64,000 bases of DNA from Collinsella aerofaciens (GTDB lineage Bacteria; Actinomycetota; Coriobacteriia; Coriobacteriales; Coriobacteriaceae). Positions 8,320 to 18,889 of the stretch are shown piece after piece. The stretch spans positions 40,549 to 104,548 of the forward strand of contig NZ_JADPCH010000003.1 in NCBI RefSeq assembly GCF_015670745.1. The letters are read 5' to 3'. Within the stretch, counting starts at the first letter, position 1, and each line of letters opens with the position of its first letter. A program made the translations under genes and the position numbers. The notes under the pieces are model-generated. The model was not told the origin of the DNA. It was given only the letters and a program-made list of their open reading frames with translations, and searched no databases.

Positions 8320-9945
8320 ATGAATTCATGTGCAAAACGATGCAAGTTTTATGGCGTTTTATTTGCTGTAATATTTGTGGCTGCGTTATTAGTCGCAATT
8401 TATTATTGCAATTTGAAAACAGGGTTTCATGTTGACGAGCTGTGGACTTTCGGTCTCTCGAATAGTTTTTATTTTCCACATATTTTTTGGGAAAACAATA
8501 TGGATGCCAACTGGATGGATCCTACGTTCATTCAGTCTTATTTGACAGTTGATACAGGGCATGTGTTTCGGTTTGATTCGGTTTTATATAATCTGAGTAA
8601 TGACGCACATCCTCCTCTCTATTTTTTCATTATTCATACCGTTTGCTCACTGTTTCCGAATGAATTTAGCAAATGGTTTGGCTTGGTTCCTAATCTATGT
8701 TTCTATTCACTCAGCTTAGTATTTTTATTTAAGCTTTCTTACAAAGTGTTTCAGAGTAAGCCAGTCGCCCTAATTTTAATGGCTCTTTGGGCTTTCTGTC
8801 CCATAGCGTTAAATCTAGTGACCTACATTCGAATGTATCTGTTATTGGTGACACTTGCCCTAGCATTTCTTGATGCGTTATTCGATATGTTTAATGCTTC
8901 CTTCGCCAATCGATCGGTTTATTTCCGCCTATTTGTTATTTCTTTATTGGGGTTTTTAACTCATTTCTATTTCTATATTTATCTCTTTTTTGTTTCCTGT
9001 TTTTTTACTATTTATTTTTGGGCAAGAAAAGGGTGGAGGTTCTCCTTTAAATATGGAGTCACGATTGTCTTATCGGTTTGTCTGTCATTTATCATATTTC
9101 CTCCAGCATTAAGCAACATGTTTGGGAATCACTATGTCGAATCGGCCTCATCGCAATCAGGGGTAATGGTATTACTTAGACGAATTTGGCAATTTCTAGG
9201 GTCGTCGTCCGTTGATTTGTTCTTCGGATCAAGGCTTCTTTTGATTGCCTGCTTCTGTTTGTCAATTGCCCTTTGTTTCTACTTGCTATGGAATAAAAAA
9301 ATTAATCGTGAGCATCCTGAGTCGATTTATATAGTTTTATTATTTAATTCATCCCTTGTTTTTTACGTCACAGCTTGCTATGTATCTCCTTTTACTTCGT
9401 CAAGATACATATGCTTGGCATATCCAGGATTACTGTTATTTGGATTTGGAATGTTCTTGTATCTATTTAGATATTTGCAAATTCGCTATAGAAATAATAC
9501 TGATTTCAATTTTCGGGGCACTATTTTAGTTTCTGTTGTATTTGTTTGCGCAATTATTGCTGCAGATTCTGTTTTCTTTTCTTCCAATGCTTTGTATTTA
9601 TATCCGAAATCTGCTGACAATGAAGCCGCAGTAGAGAAGTACGCGGGTTCAACGGGGCTCTTTGTCTCTTATGATTACTATCAGCTCACTGCGAAGCTAC
9701 TAGAAGTTGCCAAATTGTCTCGCATTCATGCGCTGATTCCTGATCAGAAAGCTATTAGCAGTTTTTGCGATAGAAATTATATTGATTCTGATGATCTGGT
9801 TGTTTACATGAATAATCACGACTGCGAAGAAGAGGTTCTTTCTCAACTGAAAGATGAACTAGGATATAGTGGTTTTAAAAAACTGCCCGGATATACTCAA
9901 ATCGATGATGGAACCTCTTGTTTTGTTTATGTCCTTTATAGATAA
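8320..9945 (+). CDS. Polytopic membrane glycosyltransferase, GT-C type
   Basis: The 541-residue protein is very hydrophobic with about ten or more membrane segments and a low-GC codon use. After the first segment comes a long outside loop with HVDELWTFG (acidic pair) and then NDAHPPLYFFIIHT, the acidic and His-Pro-Pro features of the PMT/ArnT-like GT-C superfamily. Such enzymes take a sugar from a polyprenyl-phosphate carrier on the outer face of the membrane. It is followed at 20 bases by GtrA and then a DPM1-type GT2, which together would make and flip the lipid-linked donor. Sugar and acceptor cannot be read. ATG at 8320 is preceded by AGGGA. Confidence 0.75.
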   Translation: MNSCAKRCKFYGVLFAVIFVAALLVAIYYCNLKTGFHVDELWTFGLSNSFYFPHIFWENNMDANWMDPTFIQSYLTVDTGHVFRFDSVLYNLSNDAHPPLYFFIIHTVCSLFPNEFSKWFGLVPNLCFYSLSLVFLFKLSYKVFQSKPVALILMALWAFCPIALNLVTYIRMYLLLVTLALAFLDALFDMFNASFANRSVYFRLFVISLLGFLTHFYFYIYLFFVSCFFTIYFWARKGWRFSFKYGVTIVLSVCLSFIIFPPALSNMFGNHYVESASSQSGVMVLLRRIWQFLGSSSVDLFFGSRLLLIACFCLSIALCFYLLWNKKINREHPESIYIVLLFNSSLVFYVTACYVSPFTSSRYICLAYPGLLLFGFGMFLYLFRYLQIRYRNNTDFNFRGTILVSVVFVCAIIAADSVFFSSNALYLYPKSADNEAAVEKYAGSTGLFVSYDYYQLTAKLLEVAKLSRIHALIPDQKAISSFCDRNYIDSDDLVVYMNNHDCEEEVLSQLKDELGYSGFKKLPGYTQIDDGTSCFVYVLYR

Positions 9946-9965
9946 CAGTAGGAAAAGGGTCTTTA

Positions 9966-10358
9966 ATGAAACGAGATTCGGTGATTCAATTTCTGAAGTT
10001 TTCGATTGTTGGACTTTCAAATACAATCGTTTCTTACTTAGTTTACGCGGCACTCCTTTTTATTGGAGTGAACTATATTGTCGCCAATATAGTTTCATAT
10101 TTTGCTGGTGTCATCAATTCCTTCTATTGGAACAATAAATATGTTTTTGATAATGAGAGATCGGATTTGAGTTCACTTATTTCAAGTTTTTCCAAGCTAC
10201 TTGCTTCGAGTGCTTTTACTGGATTGATTATCAACAACATCCTTTTGTACTTTTGGGTTAGTGTGCTTGGAATTTCTTCTATTCTTGGTCCACTGCTTAA
10301 CTTGTTTGTAACTTATCCTCTTAATTATATTTTAAGTAAGTATTGGGCATTTAAGTGA
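9966..10358 (+). CDS. GtrA-family membrane protein (putative polyprenyl-phosphate-sugar flippase)
   Basis: The 130-residue protein has four predicted membrane helices and the family pattern FLKFSIVGLSNTIVSYLVY near the start, with SYFAGVINSFYWNNKYVF in the middle. GtrA proteins (PF04138) are thought to move polyprenyl-phosphate sugars across the membrane. A ribosome site AAAAGGG precedes ATG 9966. It sits between the GT-C enzyme and a GtrB-like GT2, the classic three-gene gtr order shuffled. Its stop overlaps the upstream region of the next gene. Confidence 0.85.
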   Translation: MKRDSVIQFLKFSIVGLSNTIVSYLVYAALLFIGVNYIVANIVSYFAGVINSFYWNNKYVFDNERSDLSSLISSFSKLLASSAFTGLIINNILLYFWVSVLGISSILGPLLNLFVTYPLNYILSKYWAFK

Positions 10359-10369
10359 TAGGTGCTTGC

Positions 10370-11350
10370 ATGACAAAGATGGACATATTGCCGATTCTCT
10401 ATCTCGTGGTTCCTTGTTATAACGAGGAGAGCGTTTTGCGGGAAACCTCTAAAAGGCTTTTTGAGAAGTTTTCCACTTTAATAAAATTGTCTCAGATTAA
10501 TGCGAACAGTAAGGTTTTGTTAGTTGACGATGGGTCATCCGATAAGACTTGGGAGATCATCGAAAGTCTTCATCAGTCTAATTCCTTATTCTGTGGACTT
10601 AAGCTCTCTAGGAATTGTGGCCATCAGAAGGCTTTACTTTCTGGGTTACACAAGGCAGCGGAGTTTGCTGATTTAATAGCATCGATGGACGCTGATCTAC
10701 AAGATGATATCAATGCGCTTGATGAAATGGTTTCAAGAGCTCGCGAAGGATATGAAGTTGTATATGGTGTACGAAATGATCGTTCTAGCGATTCCTTTCT
10801 AAAACGTTTTACCGCACAGTCTTTTTATCGCTTACAGTCTTCGTTGGGTGTCGATGCTGTTTATAACCATGCTGACTATAGATTGATGTCCAAGCGTGCT
10901 GTTCTTGCATTGTCTCAATTCCGTGAGGTTAATCTATTTCTTCGTGGTTTGGTTCCTTTAGTTGGTTTCAAATCTTGCTGCGTGTATTATTCGCGAGGGA
11001 AACGGTTTGCCGGCGAATCTAAATATACGCTCGGTAAAATGCTGTCATTTGCTTTTGAAGGTATAACGTCTTTTAGTACTAAACCGATTAGGATAATTAC
11101 TCTCACCGGTTTAATCATTTCTATTTTTAGTTTATTTGCACTTGTATATCTTTTAATTGGTCATTTTATTGGCGATGTACAAGTTGGCTGGACAAGCATT
11201 ATTATGTCAATTTGGTGTCTTGGCGGACTTCAACTTTTGGCTTTGGGTGTCATCGGCGAGTACGTTGGAAAGACTTATATGGAGACGAAGCATCGTCCTC
11301 GCTATTTTATTGAGGAATTTTTGTCCGATAAGGAGGACAAGGATGCCTAA
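10370..11350 (+). CDS. GtrB/DPM1-like GT2 glycosyltransferase with two C-terminal membrane helices
   Basis: The protein has ~326 residues from ATG 10370 (AGGTG just upstream); a GTG at 10355 is in frame but lacks a ribosome site. The GT-A motifs are clear: YLVVPCYNEE, VDDGSSDKTW and SMDADLQDD. The C-terminus has two helices (ITLTGLIISIFSLF and the following QLLALGVIGEYVGK segment), as in GtrB, YfdH and ArnC-like enzymes that load a sugar on undecaprenyl phosphate. With GtrA and the GT-C enzyme upstream it completes a gtr-type glycan decoration module. The sugar is not predictable. The next gene overlaps its end by 8 bases. Confidence 0.85.
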   Translation: MTKMDILPILYLVVPCYNEESVLRETSKRLFEKFSTLIKLSQINANSKVLLVDDGSSDKTWEIIESLHQSNSLFCGLKLSRNCGHQKALLSGLHKAAEFADLIASMDADLQDDINALDEMVSRAREGYEVVYGVRNDRSSDSFLKRFTAQSFYRLQSSLGVDAVYNHADYRLMSKRAVLALSQFREVNLFLRGLVPLVGFKSCCVYYSRGKRFAGESKYTLGKMLSFAFEGITSFSTKPIRIITLTGLIISIFSLFALVYLLIGHFIGDVQVGWTSIIMSIWCLGGLQLLALGVIGEYVGKTYMETKHRPRYFIEEFLSDKEDKDA

Positions 11351-12158
11351 AGTTAGTGTGTTGATGCCTTGTTTTAATGGTGCTAAGTACATTTTGAAGG
11401 CAATTGATTCGGTGTTAAGCCAGTCTTTCCGCGATTTCGAATTATTAATTTTCGATGATCAGTCAACTGATGGAACATTTGAGATTGTTTCCAAGCTAAC
11501 GGATTCTCGAATTAAGGTATTTAGAAACGCCAGTAATCTCGGCCTTGTTGGAAACTGGAATAATGCCATTGAGAAATCTTCTGGCGAGTATATTCATTTC
11601 CTCTTTCAGGATGATATTTTGTTACCCGGGGCTCTTGAGTCTGAGGTTGCAGCACTGGATGCTAATCCAAAGTGCTCCCTCTGCTTCAGCGCTTCATGTG
11701 TTATTGACTCGAATGGTGCCATTACAATGAAGAGGAGACCTTTTAAGCGGAATATGGTTTTAAAAGGCTCTGATTTTGCCCGCAAGACATTTCGAACTCA
11801 TAATATCTATGGAGAGCCTTCTAATGTCATGTTTCGTAGAGATTGCTGGCAAAAGATTGGACCCTTTAATGATTCTTTGTGTTACTCCCCTGATTGGGAG
11901 TATTGGATTCGTCTATCACTTAATAGTGATGTCTGCTATCTAGACTCAATTTATTCCTATTTTAGAGTGTGCAACGAATCTACTACGAACTCACTTTTTA
12001 AGGATAAAAAAGAGCAATTGAAACGCGATGAGTTTGATTTTGTGCGAGCAATCTGTTCACTCGATGGTATCAATATATCGTCGGTTGATTTAACCGCTCG
12101 TAAATTGTCGCTCTCAATCAGGAACATTGCTAAACGGATTTATTTTTCCGTTCACTGA
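11343..12158 (+). CDS. GT2 family glycosyltransferase
   Basis: Start ATG 11343 is set by AGGAGG at 11331-11336; an in-frame extension further upstream would only overlap the previous gene. The ~271-residue product opens with MPKVSVLMPCFNGAKYI, and has FDDQSTDGT and FLFQDDILLPG, the nucleotide-sugar and metal-binding motifs of GT-A family 2 enzymes. WEYWIRLSL fits the downstream acceptor/base region. No membrane helix is visible, so it is likely a cytosolic enzyme extending a lipid-linked glycan. Composition is AT-rich, in sharp contrast to the rmlA gene starting 16 bases later. Confidence 0.85.
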   Translation: MPKVSVLMPCFNGAKYILKAIDSVLSQSFRDFELLIFDDQSTDGTFEIVSKLTDSRIKVFRNASNLGLVGNWNNAIEKSSGEYIHFLFQDDILLPGALESEVAALDANPKCSLCFSASCVIDSNGAITMKRRPFKRNMVLKGSDFARKTFRTHNIYGEPSNVMFRRDCWQKIGPFNDSLCYSPDWEYWIRLSLNSDVCYLDSIYSYFRVCNESTTNSLFKDKKEQLKRDEFDFVRAICSLDGINISSVDLTARKLSLSIRNIAKRIYFSVH

Positions 12159-12174
12159 CTTTGGAAGTGATTGA

Positions 12175-13074
12175 ATGAAAGGCATCATCCTCGCCGGCGG
12201 GTCCGGCACGCGCCTGTACCCGCTCACGCTCGTGACCTCCAAGCAGCTGCTGCCGGTCTACGACAAGCCCATGATCTACTACCCGCTCAGCACACTCATG
12301 CTGGCGGGCATCCGCGACATCCTGGTCATCTCCACGCCGACGGACCTCCCCAACTTCGAGCGCCTGCTCGGGGACGGCTCGTGCTACGGCGTGAACCTCT
12401 CCTACGCCGAGCAGCCGAGCCCCGACGGCCTGGCGCAGGCCTTCACCATCGGCGAGGAGTTCATCGCCGGCGAGCCGTGCGCGCTGGTGCTCGGCGACAA
12501 CATCTTCTACGGCAACGGCCTGTCGCGCCACCTGACGCGCGCCGTCCAGAACGCCGAGTCGGGCCGCGCCACGGTCTTCGGCTACCACGTGGACGACCCC
12601 GAGCGCTTCGGCGTCGTGGAGTTCGACGGCGAGGGCAGGGCCGTCTCCATCGAGGAGAAGCCCGCCGAGCCCAAGAGCTCCTACGCCGTCACCGGCCTGT
12701 ACTTCTACCCGGGCGACGTGGCCGCCAAGGCCCATAGGGTCGAGCCCTCGGCCCGCGGCGAGCTGGAGATCACCGACCTCAACCGGATGTACCTGGAGGA
12801 GGGGACGCTGTCCGTCGTGACCCTCGGCCGCGGCTACGCCTGGCTGGACACCGGCACCATGGAGAGCCTGCACGAGGCCGCCGAGTTCGTCCGCGCCGTG
12901 GAGCACTCCCAGGACCTGCCCGTGTCCGTCCCCGAGGAGATCGCCTGGGAGAACGGCTGGATCGCCACCGAGGGGCTCAAGCAGGCCGCCGAGGCCTACG
13001 GCAAGTCGGTCTACGGCCAGCACCTGAAGAAGGTCGCCGCCGGCGAGATCGTCAACAGCCCGCGCGAGTACTAG
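12175..13074 (+). CDS. rmlA: Glucose-1-phosphate thymidylyltransferase RmlA
   Basis: The 299-residue protein carries the RmlA signature [40 protein letters not shown] and the late WLDTGT motif. It makes dTDP-glucose from glucose-1-phosphate and dTTP, the first step of dTDP-L-rhamnose synthesis. Length matches the family (~290). GGAAGTGA precedes ATG 12175. The GC content jumps to about 70% exactly at this gene, with nearly all third positions G or C, and stays so to the end of rmlCD. rmlB follows at 18 bases. Confidence 0.95.
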   Translation: MKGIILAGGSGTRLYPLTLVTSKQLLPVYDKPMIYYPLSTLMLAGIRDILVISTPTDLPNFERLLGDGSCYGVNLSYAEQPSPDGLAQAFTIGEEFIAGEPCALVLGDNIFYGNGLSRHLTRAVQNAESGRATVFGYHVDDPERFGVVEFDGEGRAVSIEEKPAEPKSSYAVTGLYFYPGDVAAKAHRVEPSARGELEITDLNRMYLEEGTLSVVTLGRGYAWLDTGTMESLHEAAEFVRAVEHSQDLPVSVPEEIAWENGWIATEGLKQAAEAYGKSVYGQHLKKVAAGEIVNSPREY

Positions 13075-14115
<1,041 letters not shown>

Positions 14116-14129
14116 GAGGGGAGAGACAG

Positions 14130-15578
14130 ATGGCAGACATCGCATTCGAGAAGGACCTGACCGTCGCCGAGACCGGCATCGGGGGCCTCAAGGTCGTCGA
14201 CCTCGCCGTCCACGGCGACTCGCGCGGCTGGTTCAAGGAGAACTGGCAGCGCGCCAAGATGTGCGCCCTGGGCATCCCGGACCTAAAGGTCGTCCAGAAC
14301 AACGTCTCCTACAACGAGAAGAGGGGCGTCACCCGCGGCATCCACGCCGAGCCCTGGGACAAGTTCATCTCCGTGGCCCGCGGCTCGGTCTTCGGCGCCT
14401 GGGTCGACCTGCGCGAGGGCAGCGCCACCTACGGCAAGGTCTACACGACCGTGCTGGACCCCTCCAAGGCCATCTACGTCCCGCGCGGCGTGGGCAACTC
14501 CTTCCAGGCCCTGGAGGACGGCACCGCCTACACCTACCTGGTGGACGCCCACTGGTCGCTGGAGCTCAAGAGGACCTACACCTTCGTTAACCTCGCCGAC
14601 CCCGAGCTCGCCATCCAGTGGCCCATCCCGCTGGAGGAGGCCACCGTCTCCGAGGCCGACCTCAACCACCCGATGCTCAGGGACGTCGTCCCCATGGCGC
14701 CCAAGAGGACGCTCGTCACCGGCTGCAACGGCCAGCTGGGCCGCGCGGTGCGCGCGCTCGCCGGGGAGCGCGGCGTGGCCAAGGACTTCGACTTCTGTGA
14801 CATCGACACCTTCGACATGTCCGACCCGGACGCCTACTCCAAGTACGACTGGTCGCTCTACGGCACCGTGATCAACTGCGGCGCCTACACGGCCGTGGAT
14901 AGGGCGGAGACCCCCGAGGGCCGCGCGACCGCCTGGAAGGCCAACGCGACCGGCCCGGCCCTGCTCGCCCGCACATGCTCTGATCACGGGATCACCCTCG
15001 TCCACGTGTCCTCCGACTACGTCTTCGACGGCACGGCCGAGGTCCATACCGAGGTCGAGCCCCTCAGCCCGCTTTCCGTCTACGGCCAGACCAAGGCCGC
15101 CGGCGACATCGCCGTGGCCGGGTGCCCGCGCCACTACATCATGCGCTCCAGCTGGGTCATCGGCGAGGGCCACAACTTCGTCAAGACCATGAAGGGGCTG
15201 TCCGACCGCGTCGCCGACCCCGACGACAAACTCACGCAGGTCACGGTCGTCGACGACCAGCTGGGCCGCCTGACCTTCACGCGCGACATGGCCGCCGCCA
15301 TCTTCCACGTGCTGGGGACGCACGCCCCCTACGGCACCTATAACTGCACCGGCTCCGGTGCGGTCAAGTCCTGGGCGGACATCGCCCGCGCCGTCTTCGA
15401 GGCAGCCAACGGCAACGGGGAGAAGGTCGTGCCGGTCAGCACTGCCGACTACTACGCCGGCGCCGTCGGCCCCATCGCCCCGCGCCCGGTCCACTCTGCG
15501 CTCGACCTTTCCAGGCTCGAGTCGGTCGGGTTCCACATGCCCGACTGGGAGGAAGAGCTAAAACTTCATTTTGATTAG
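14130..15578 (+). CDS. rmlCD: RmlC-RmlD fusion: dTDP-4-keto-rhamnose 3,5-epimerase / reductase
   Basis: ATG 14130 follows AGGAGGGGAGAG; 482 residues. Residues 1-~190 are RmlC-like (cupin): DSRGWFKENWQ, VQNNVSYNEKRGVTRGIHAE, and YVPRGVGNSFQ. After a short linker RmlD begins with RTLVTGCNGQLGRAV (Rossmann motif), then HVSSDYVFDGT and SVYGQTKAAGD with the Tyr/Lys pair. One chain would thus carry out the last two steps to dTDP-L-rhamnose. Similar fusions are known in some Actinobacteria such as bifidobacteria. GC-rich composition ends within the last ten codons, where the frame finishes in ELKLHFD. Confidence 0.93.
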   Translation: MADIAFEKDLTVAETGIGGLKVVDLAVHGDSRGWFKENWQRAKMCALGIPDLKVVQNNVSYNEKRGVTRGIHAEPWDKFISVARGSVFGAWVDLREGSATYGKVYTTVLDPSKAIYVPRGVGNSFQALEDGTAYTYLVDAHWSLELKRTYTFVNLADPELAIQWPIPLEEATVSEADLNHPMLRDVVPMAPKRTLVTGCNGQLGRAVRALAGERGVAKDFDFCDIDTFDMSDPDAYSKYDWSLYGTVINCGAYTAVDRAETPEGRATAWKANATGPALLARTCSDHGITLVHVSSDYVFDGTAEVHTEVEPLSPLSVYGQTKAAGDIAVAGCPRHYIMRSSWVIGEGHNFVKTMKGLSDRVADPDDKLTQVTVVDDQLGRLTFTRDMAAAIFHVLGTHAPYGTYNCTGSGAVKSWADIARAVFEAANGNGEKVVPVSTADYYAGAVGPIAPRPVHSALDLSRLESVGFHMPDWEEELKLHFD

Positions 15579-15590
15579 ATGCCTTTAGTA

Positions 15591-15631
15591 CATTGTTTGC
15601 ATTCTTAAAATCAGTGAGAATGCAAACAATG
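15591..15631. repeat. 15-bp perfect inverted repeat after the rml cassette
   Basis: CATTGTTTGCATTCT (15591-15605) is perfectly complementary to 15617-15631 across an 11-base spacer. There is no T-run, so it could be a weak terminator, a protein site or a scar at the edge of the GC-rich cassette. Confidence 0.75.
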
Positions 15632-15689
15632 CCATGGGCATTTATGCCATTTTGCCAAGTTGCACCAGGAATTTTTTGGATGGTTTTCA

Positions 15690-17570
15690 ATGCATTTTAA
15701 ACTTGCAAATTTGATTTTTAACGGATCTGATGCGATGTTGCAGTATCCATTGCTTTGCTATAGGGCAACGGAGGGTCTTGTTATTCCAACTTCGAATGGC
15801 GCTATTGAAATCATGAAATCGACCAATGTTGATTTCACAACATATTTTAATGCGCTATCCATTTATAAGTGGCGAAAATACACTACTGCAAAGGCGTTTT
15901 ATCTTCATATCGAGTATTGCGGCTCCGCCTTAACGCTTCAGCAGACGTATGCAAATAATTATTCTTGGATTCCTTCTACAATTGATGGCTCTGCGGTTAG
16001 TTTGCAACGATCCGATGAATGGAGTACGGCTGAAATCGAACTCTCCCTTTGTGAGGGAGAGATTCTGCACGCTTTTAATATCAGTACTGAAGGCCCTGTT
16101 AATATTCGGAATGCGTATTATTATTGCGATTGTGAAGAACTGGATATTCATCCAGTTGAGCTAGCGCTTGCAACTACTACGTTTAAAAAAGAAGACTATA
16201 TTGTCCGTAACGTATCTCTTTTACAAAAGAACATTATTGATTCTGATGAAGAGATTGCTGATCATTTCCACGTACACATTATTGATAATGGCCGTTCGCT
16301 GAATAGTGCAAACCTGGATTCATCGCGTGTTACTGTTCATCCAAATCCTAATGTCGGCGGGTCTGGTGGTTTTGCTCGGGGGATGATTGAGTCACTTGAG
16401 CAGAATCCTAAAGCGACTCATGTTCTCCTGATGGACGATGATGTCGAGGTTCTTCCCGAGAGTTTTATCCGCACTTTCAACCTGCTCTCTCTTCTCAAAG
16501 AAGAATATGCTGAGGCCTTTTTATCGGGTGCCATGATGAGCTTGGAAGAGCCCAATTTGCGTACCGAGGATTTAGGGTTCTTTACTGCTAAGGGAACTTT
16601 TTCTCCCCTTAAGCCTGCAGGCTATATGACCTCACTTCATGATGTCGTTGAGACCGAGATATATAAGGCCCCGACTGGCCTTTATGAGGACACTGCCCAA
16701 CAGTATGCTGGCTGGTGGTATTGCGTTATACCTACCGCAACGATTGAACGTGAGGGGTTGCCCTTGCCCTTATTTGTTCGTTCTGATGATGCTGAGTATG
16801 CGCTTCGTTGCAAACCCAAGTTCATGTCCATGAATGGTATTTGCGTTTGGCATAATTCCTTTAAGTTTAAGTATAGTGCTGCCGTGGAGCGTTATCAGGT
16901 AAGCCGAAATACGCTAATCAGTCAGGCGACAACTGGCGCTGCGCCTCTCTCTGATTTTCTTTATGAGATTCGTCGTGAAGTTGAGCTCGACTTGAAGAAA
17001 TTTAATTACGATGAAGCTGCTCTTGCCGTAAAAGGTCTTGAAGATTTTTTGAGAGGTCCGGAGTGGATTTCTCATCCTGTCGCTGAATCCCGTTTTATGG
17101 CGGCAAATCGTGAAAGGGAACAATTGATTCCCATCGAGCAGCTCATCCCTCAGGCACAAGAATTGGGTGTCGACTTGACGCAACTGACTTTTGGCAATTT
17201 GAGCCTTGGGGGCGACAGGTCTAGGCTGCAGGCATTTAAGGATTATCTGACCATTAATGGCCACCGTTTTGTTAACGACTCCGCTAAACGTAACGGTAGG
17301 GTTGCTGTTATTGATGCTGCGGGATGGGTTTATCCCGCAGGTAAAATCAGGGATGTTGACACGCTTATTGTGGTAGATATGCCTAATAAAAAGGGTGCCA
17401 TTAGACATATGGATAAGAAGCGATTCAAAGAGGTTTGGAGTCGTTTTCGTAAAGCCGAGAAGGAATTCAAGCGAAACAAAGATAAGATTTATACCGAATA
17501 CGCTTCGTATAGAGATGTCTTTACTTCGATCGATTTCTGGAAACAGTATTTGAAAGAGGCGTCGGAGTAG
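15690..17570 (+). CDS. GlfT2-like galactofuranosyltransferase (copy 1)
   Basis: The start ATG 15690 gives MHFKLANLIF, matching MQFKLANVVL of the paralogue at 18890; an in-frame ATG at 15660 would add ten unmatched residues. Of 626 residues, the first ~160 are a beta-rich N-terminal domain and the middle is GT2: LALATTTFKKEDYIVRN, HIIDNGRSL, NPNVGGSGGFARGM, MDDDVEVLPES, then AGWWYCVIP and CVWHNSFKF. This order and the DDD, WWY and WH motifs fit mycobacterial GlfT2 (637 residues), which polymerises UDP-galactofuranose. glf at 23765 would supply the donor. AT-rich codon use. The acceptor is unknown. Confidence 0.85.
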   Translation: MHFKLANLIFNGSDAMLQYPLLCYRATEGLVIPTSNGAIEIMKSTNVDFTTYFNALSIYKWRKYTTAKAFYLHIEYCGSALTLQQTYANNYSWIPSTIDGSAVSLQRSDEWSTAEIELSLCEGEILHAFNISTEGPVNIRNAYYYCDCEELDIHPVELALATTTFKKEDYIVRNVSLLQKNIIDSDEEIADHFHVHIIDNGRSLNSANLDSSRVTVHPNPNVGGSGGFARGMIESLEQNPKATHVLLMDDDVEVLPESFIRTFNLLSLLKEEYAEAFLSGAMMSLEEPNLRTEDLGFFTAKGTFSPLKPAGYMTSLHDVVETEIYKAPTGLYEDTAQQYAGWWYCVIPTATIEREGLPLPLFVRSDDAEYALRCKPKFMSMNGICVWHNSFKFKYSAAVERYQVSRNTLISQATTGAAPLSDFLYEIRREVELDLKKFNYDEAALAVKGLEDFLRGPEWISHPVAESRFMAANREREQLIPIEQLIPQAQELGVDLTQLTFGNLSLGGDRSRLQAFKDYLTINGHRFVNDSAKRNGRVAVIDAAGWVYPAGKIRDVDTLIVVDMPNKKGAIRHMDKKRFKEVWSRFRKAEKEFKRNKDKIYTEYASYRDVFTSIDFWKQYLKEASE

Positions 17571-17579
17571 TCTTCATGT

Positions 17580-17612
17580 GAGTGGGTTTCAAGGTGGGAC
17601 CCACTCATTCTT
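17580..17612 (+). terminator. Terminator after GlfT2-like copy 1
   Basis: GAGTGGGT (17580-17587) pairs with ACCCACTC (17599-17606), followed by ATTCTTTTG. Confidence 0.75.
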
Positions 17613-17669
17613 TTGTATCATATGAGTAATTGTGCTTCGTTCATTGTTTGTTGTTGCGAAGGTTAAGCC

Positions 17670-18857
17670 ATGTCCTTGCTTTCTACTATTAAAAAGATCC
17701 TCCCTGGCTCATCCCGATCGTTGCATGCTATGCATGAGGATATGGACCGTCGTTTTGACGAGGTTTTCGCCCGTATTGAGCAGGCCGATAACGGTATCAA
17801 TATGAATATCAATTACAAATTCGATACTCGGCTATTTCCAGAAATTGAATTGCTCAAGCAACGCCAACAAAGTCTGTCAGAACAAATGAGGCTTCGCTTT
17901 GAATTGTTAGCGCGACGTGCGTACCCCGATCTCACCCCTTTTGAGCTCCGTTGCAAAATCTTTGATGCATTGCCCGACGCCGAGGGTGATATTCGATTGA
18001 TGCAGCAGGCAAACGCGGCGTTGATGAGTAAGCTAGACGCGATTTGTGCTGCCAATAATATTCAATACTGGCTTTCTTATGGTTCTCTTGTTGGCACCTT
18101 GTCTCGATCGGGTTTTAGTCCTTGGGACGACGATATTGATATCTGCATGCTTAGGTCCGATGTGGATAAGCTCACTGCCGCTTTAAAAGACGACCCTGAA
18201 TATCAAATCACTCTTGTATATGACTGGTTTGTAAAGTGCCGTCAAGTTCGCTTCTGTTCAACTAATTCGCTTATACCTTGTTTTGTGGACATTTCGATTT
18301 ACGACCGTGCGGCCGAGAATTCCAAGCGCGCGAACGATCGACTTAGGCAACTCAGAATTGAGCTTATGGATTTCTTTGACAAAAATGAACATGAGTTTAG
18401 TTTTTGGAAAGATAATCCTTGGATGTTTCATCCCGACAGTGGTCTTAGCGTGCAGTGCGGGGATGTTGACTTGGAAGCTCAGAGAACAGTTGTTTCTTCT
18501 GCGGAGATTGATCTTGTCCAGAGCGTATTCGATTCGTTTAACGAAAAGGCTTATGCACTTGGTTTGTTGACCGATGAGCCTCATGGCGATTTTGCATACG
18601 CGATCGATAACGTTTTTGATGCCCCTAAGCGAAAAATAATTTGGGATCGCAACGATATTCTTCCCGTAAGAAAGCATCCGTTTGGCGGTTTCTCTTTTTC
18701 GGTTCCTGCGAAAGCGGAAAAGGTCGCTGACGCCTGTTATCCTGGATGGCCTTACATGCCTATGGACATCTGCGGGCATGATCATTTTGCAAAGGATGTT
18801 TTGTCTGATCCTGATGTTCGCTCCGCGATGGCAAAGTTTGTCGTCGAATGTAATTAG
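17670..18857 (+). CDS. LicD-family protein (putative phospho-substituent transferase)
   Basis: The 395-residue protein has a helical N-terminus (~100 residues) and then the LicD nucleotidyltransferase-fold signature YWLSYGSLVGTLSRSGFSPW followed by DDDIDICMLRSDVD, with the Gly-Ser and Asp-x-Asp metal-binding residues. LicD proteins (PF04991) transfer phosphocholine or related phospho-groups onto surface glycans. It lies between the two GlfT2-like genes, which suggests it decorates a galactofuranose-containing glycan. No choline kinase or cytidylyltransferase (LicA/LicC) is in the window, so the transferred group cannot be named. GAAGG precedes ATG 17670. Confidence 0.85.
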   Translation: MSLLSTIKKILPGSSRSLHAMHEDMDRRFDEVFARIEQADNGINMNINYKFDTRLFPEIELLKQRQQSLSEQMRLRFELLARRAYPDLTPFELRCKIFDALPDAEGDIRLMQQANAALMSKLDAICAANNIQYWLSYGSLVGTLSRSGFSPWDDDIDICMLRSDVDKLTAALKDDPEYQITLVYDWFVKCRQVRFCSTNSLIPCFVDISIYDRAAENSKRANDRLRQLRIELMDFFDKNEHEFSFWKDNPWMFHPDSGLSVQCGDVDLEAQRTVVSSAEIDLVQSVFDSFNEKAYALGLLTDEPHGDFAYAIDNVFDAPKRKIIWDRNDILPVRKHPFGGFSFSVPAKAEKVADACYPGWPYMPMDICGHDHFAKDVLSDPDVRSAMAKFVVECN

Positions 18858-18889
18858 TAGTTACAACGGCTTTGATTAAGGTATTTGAA

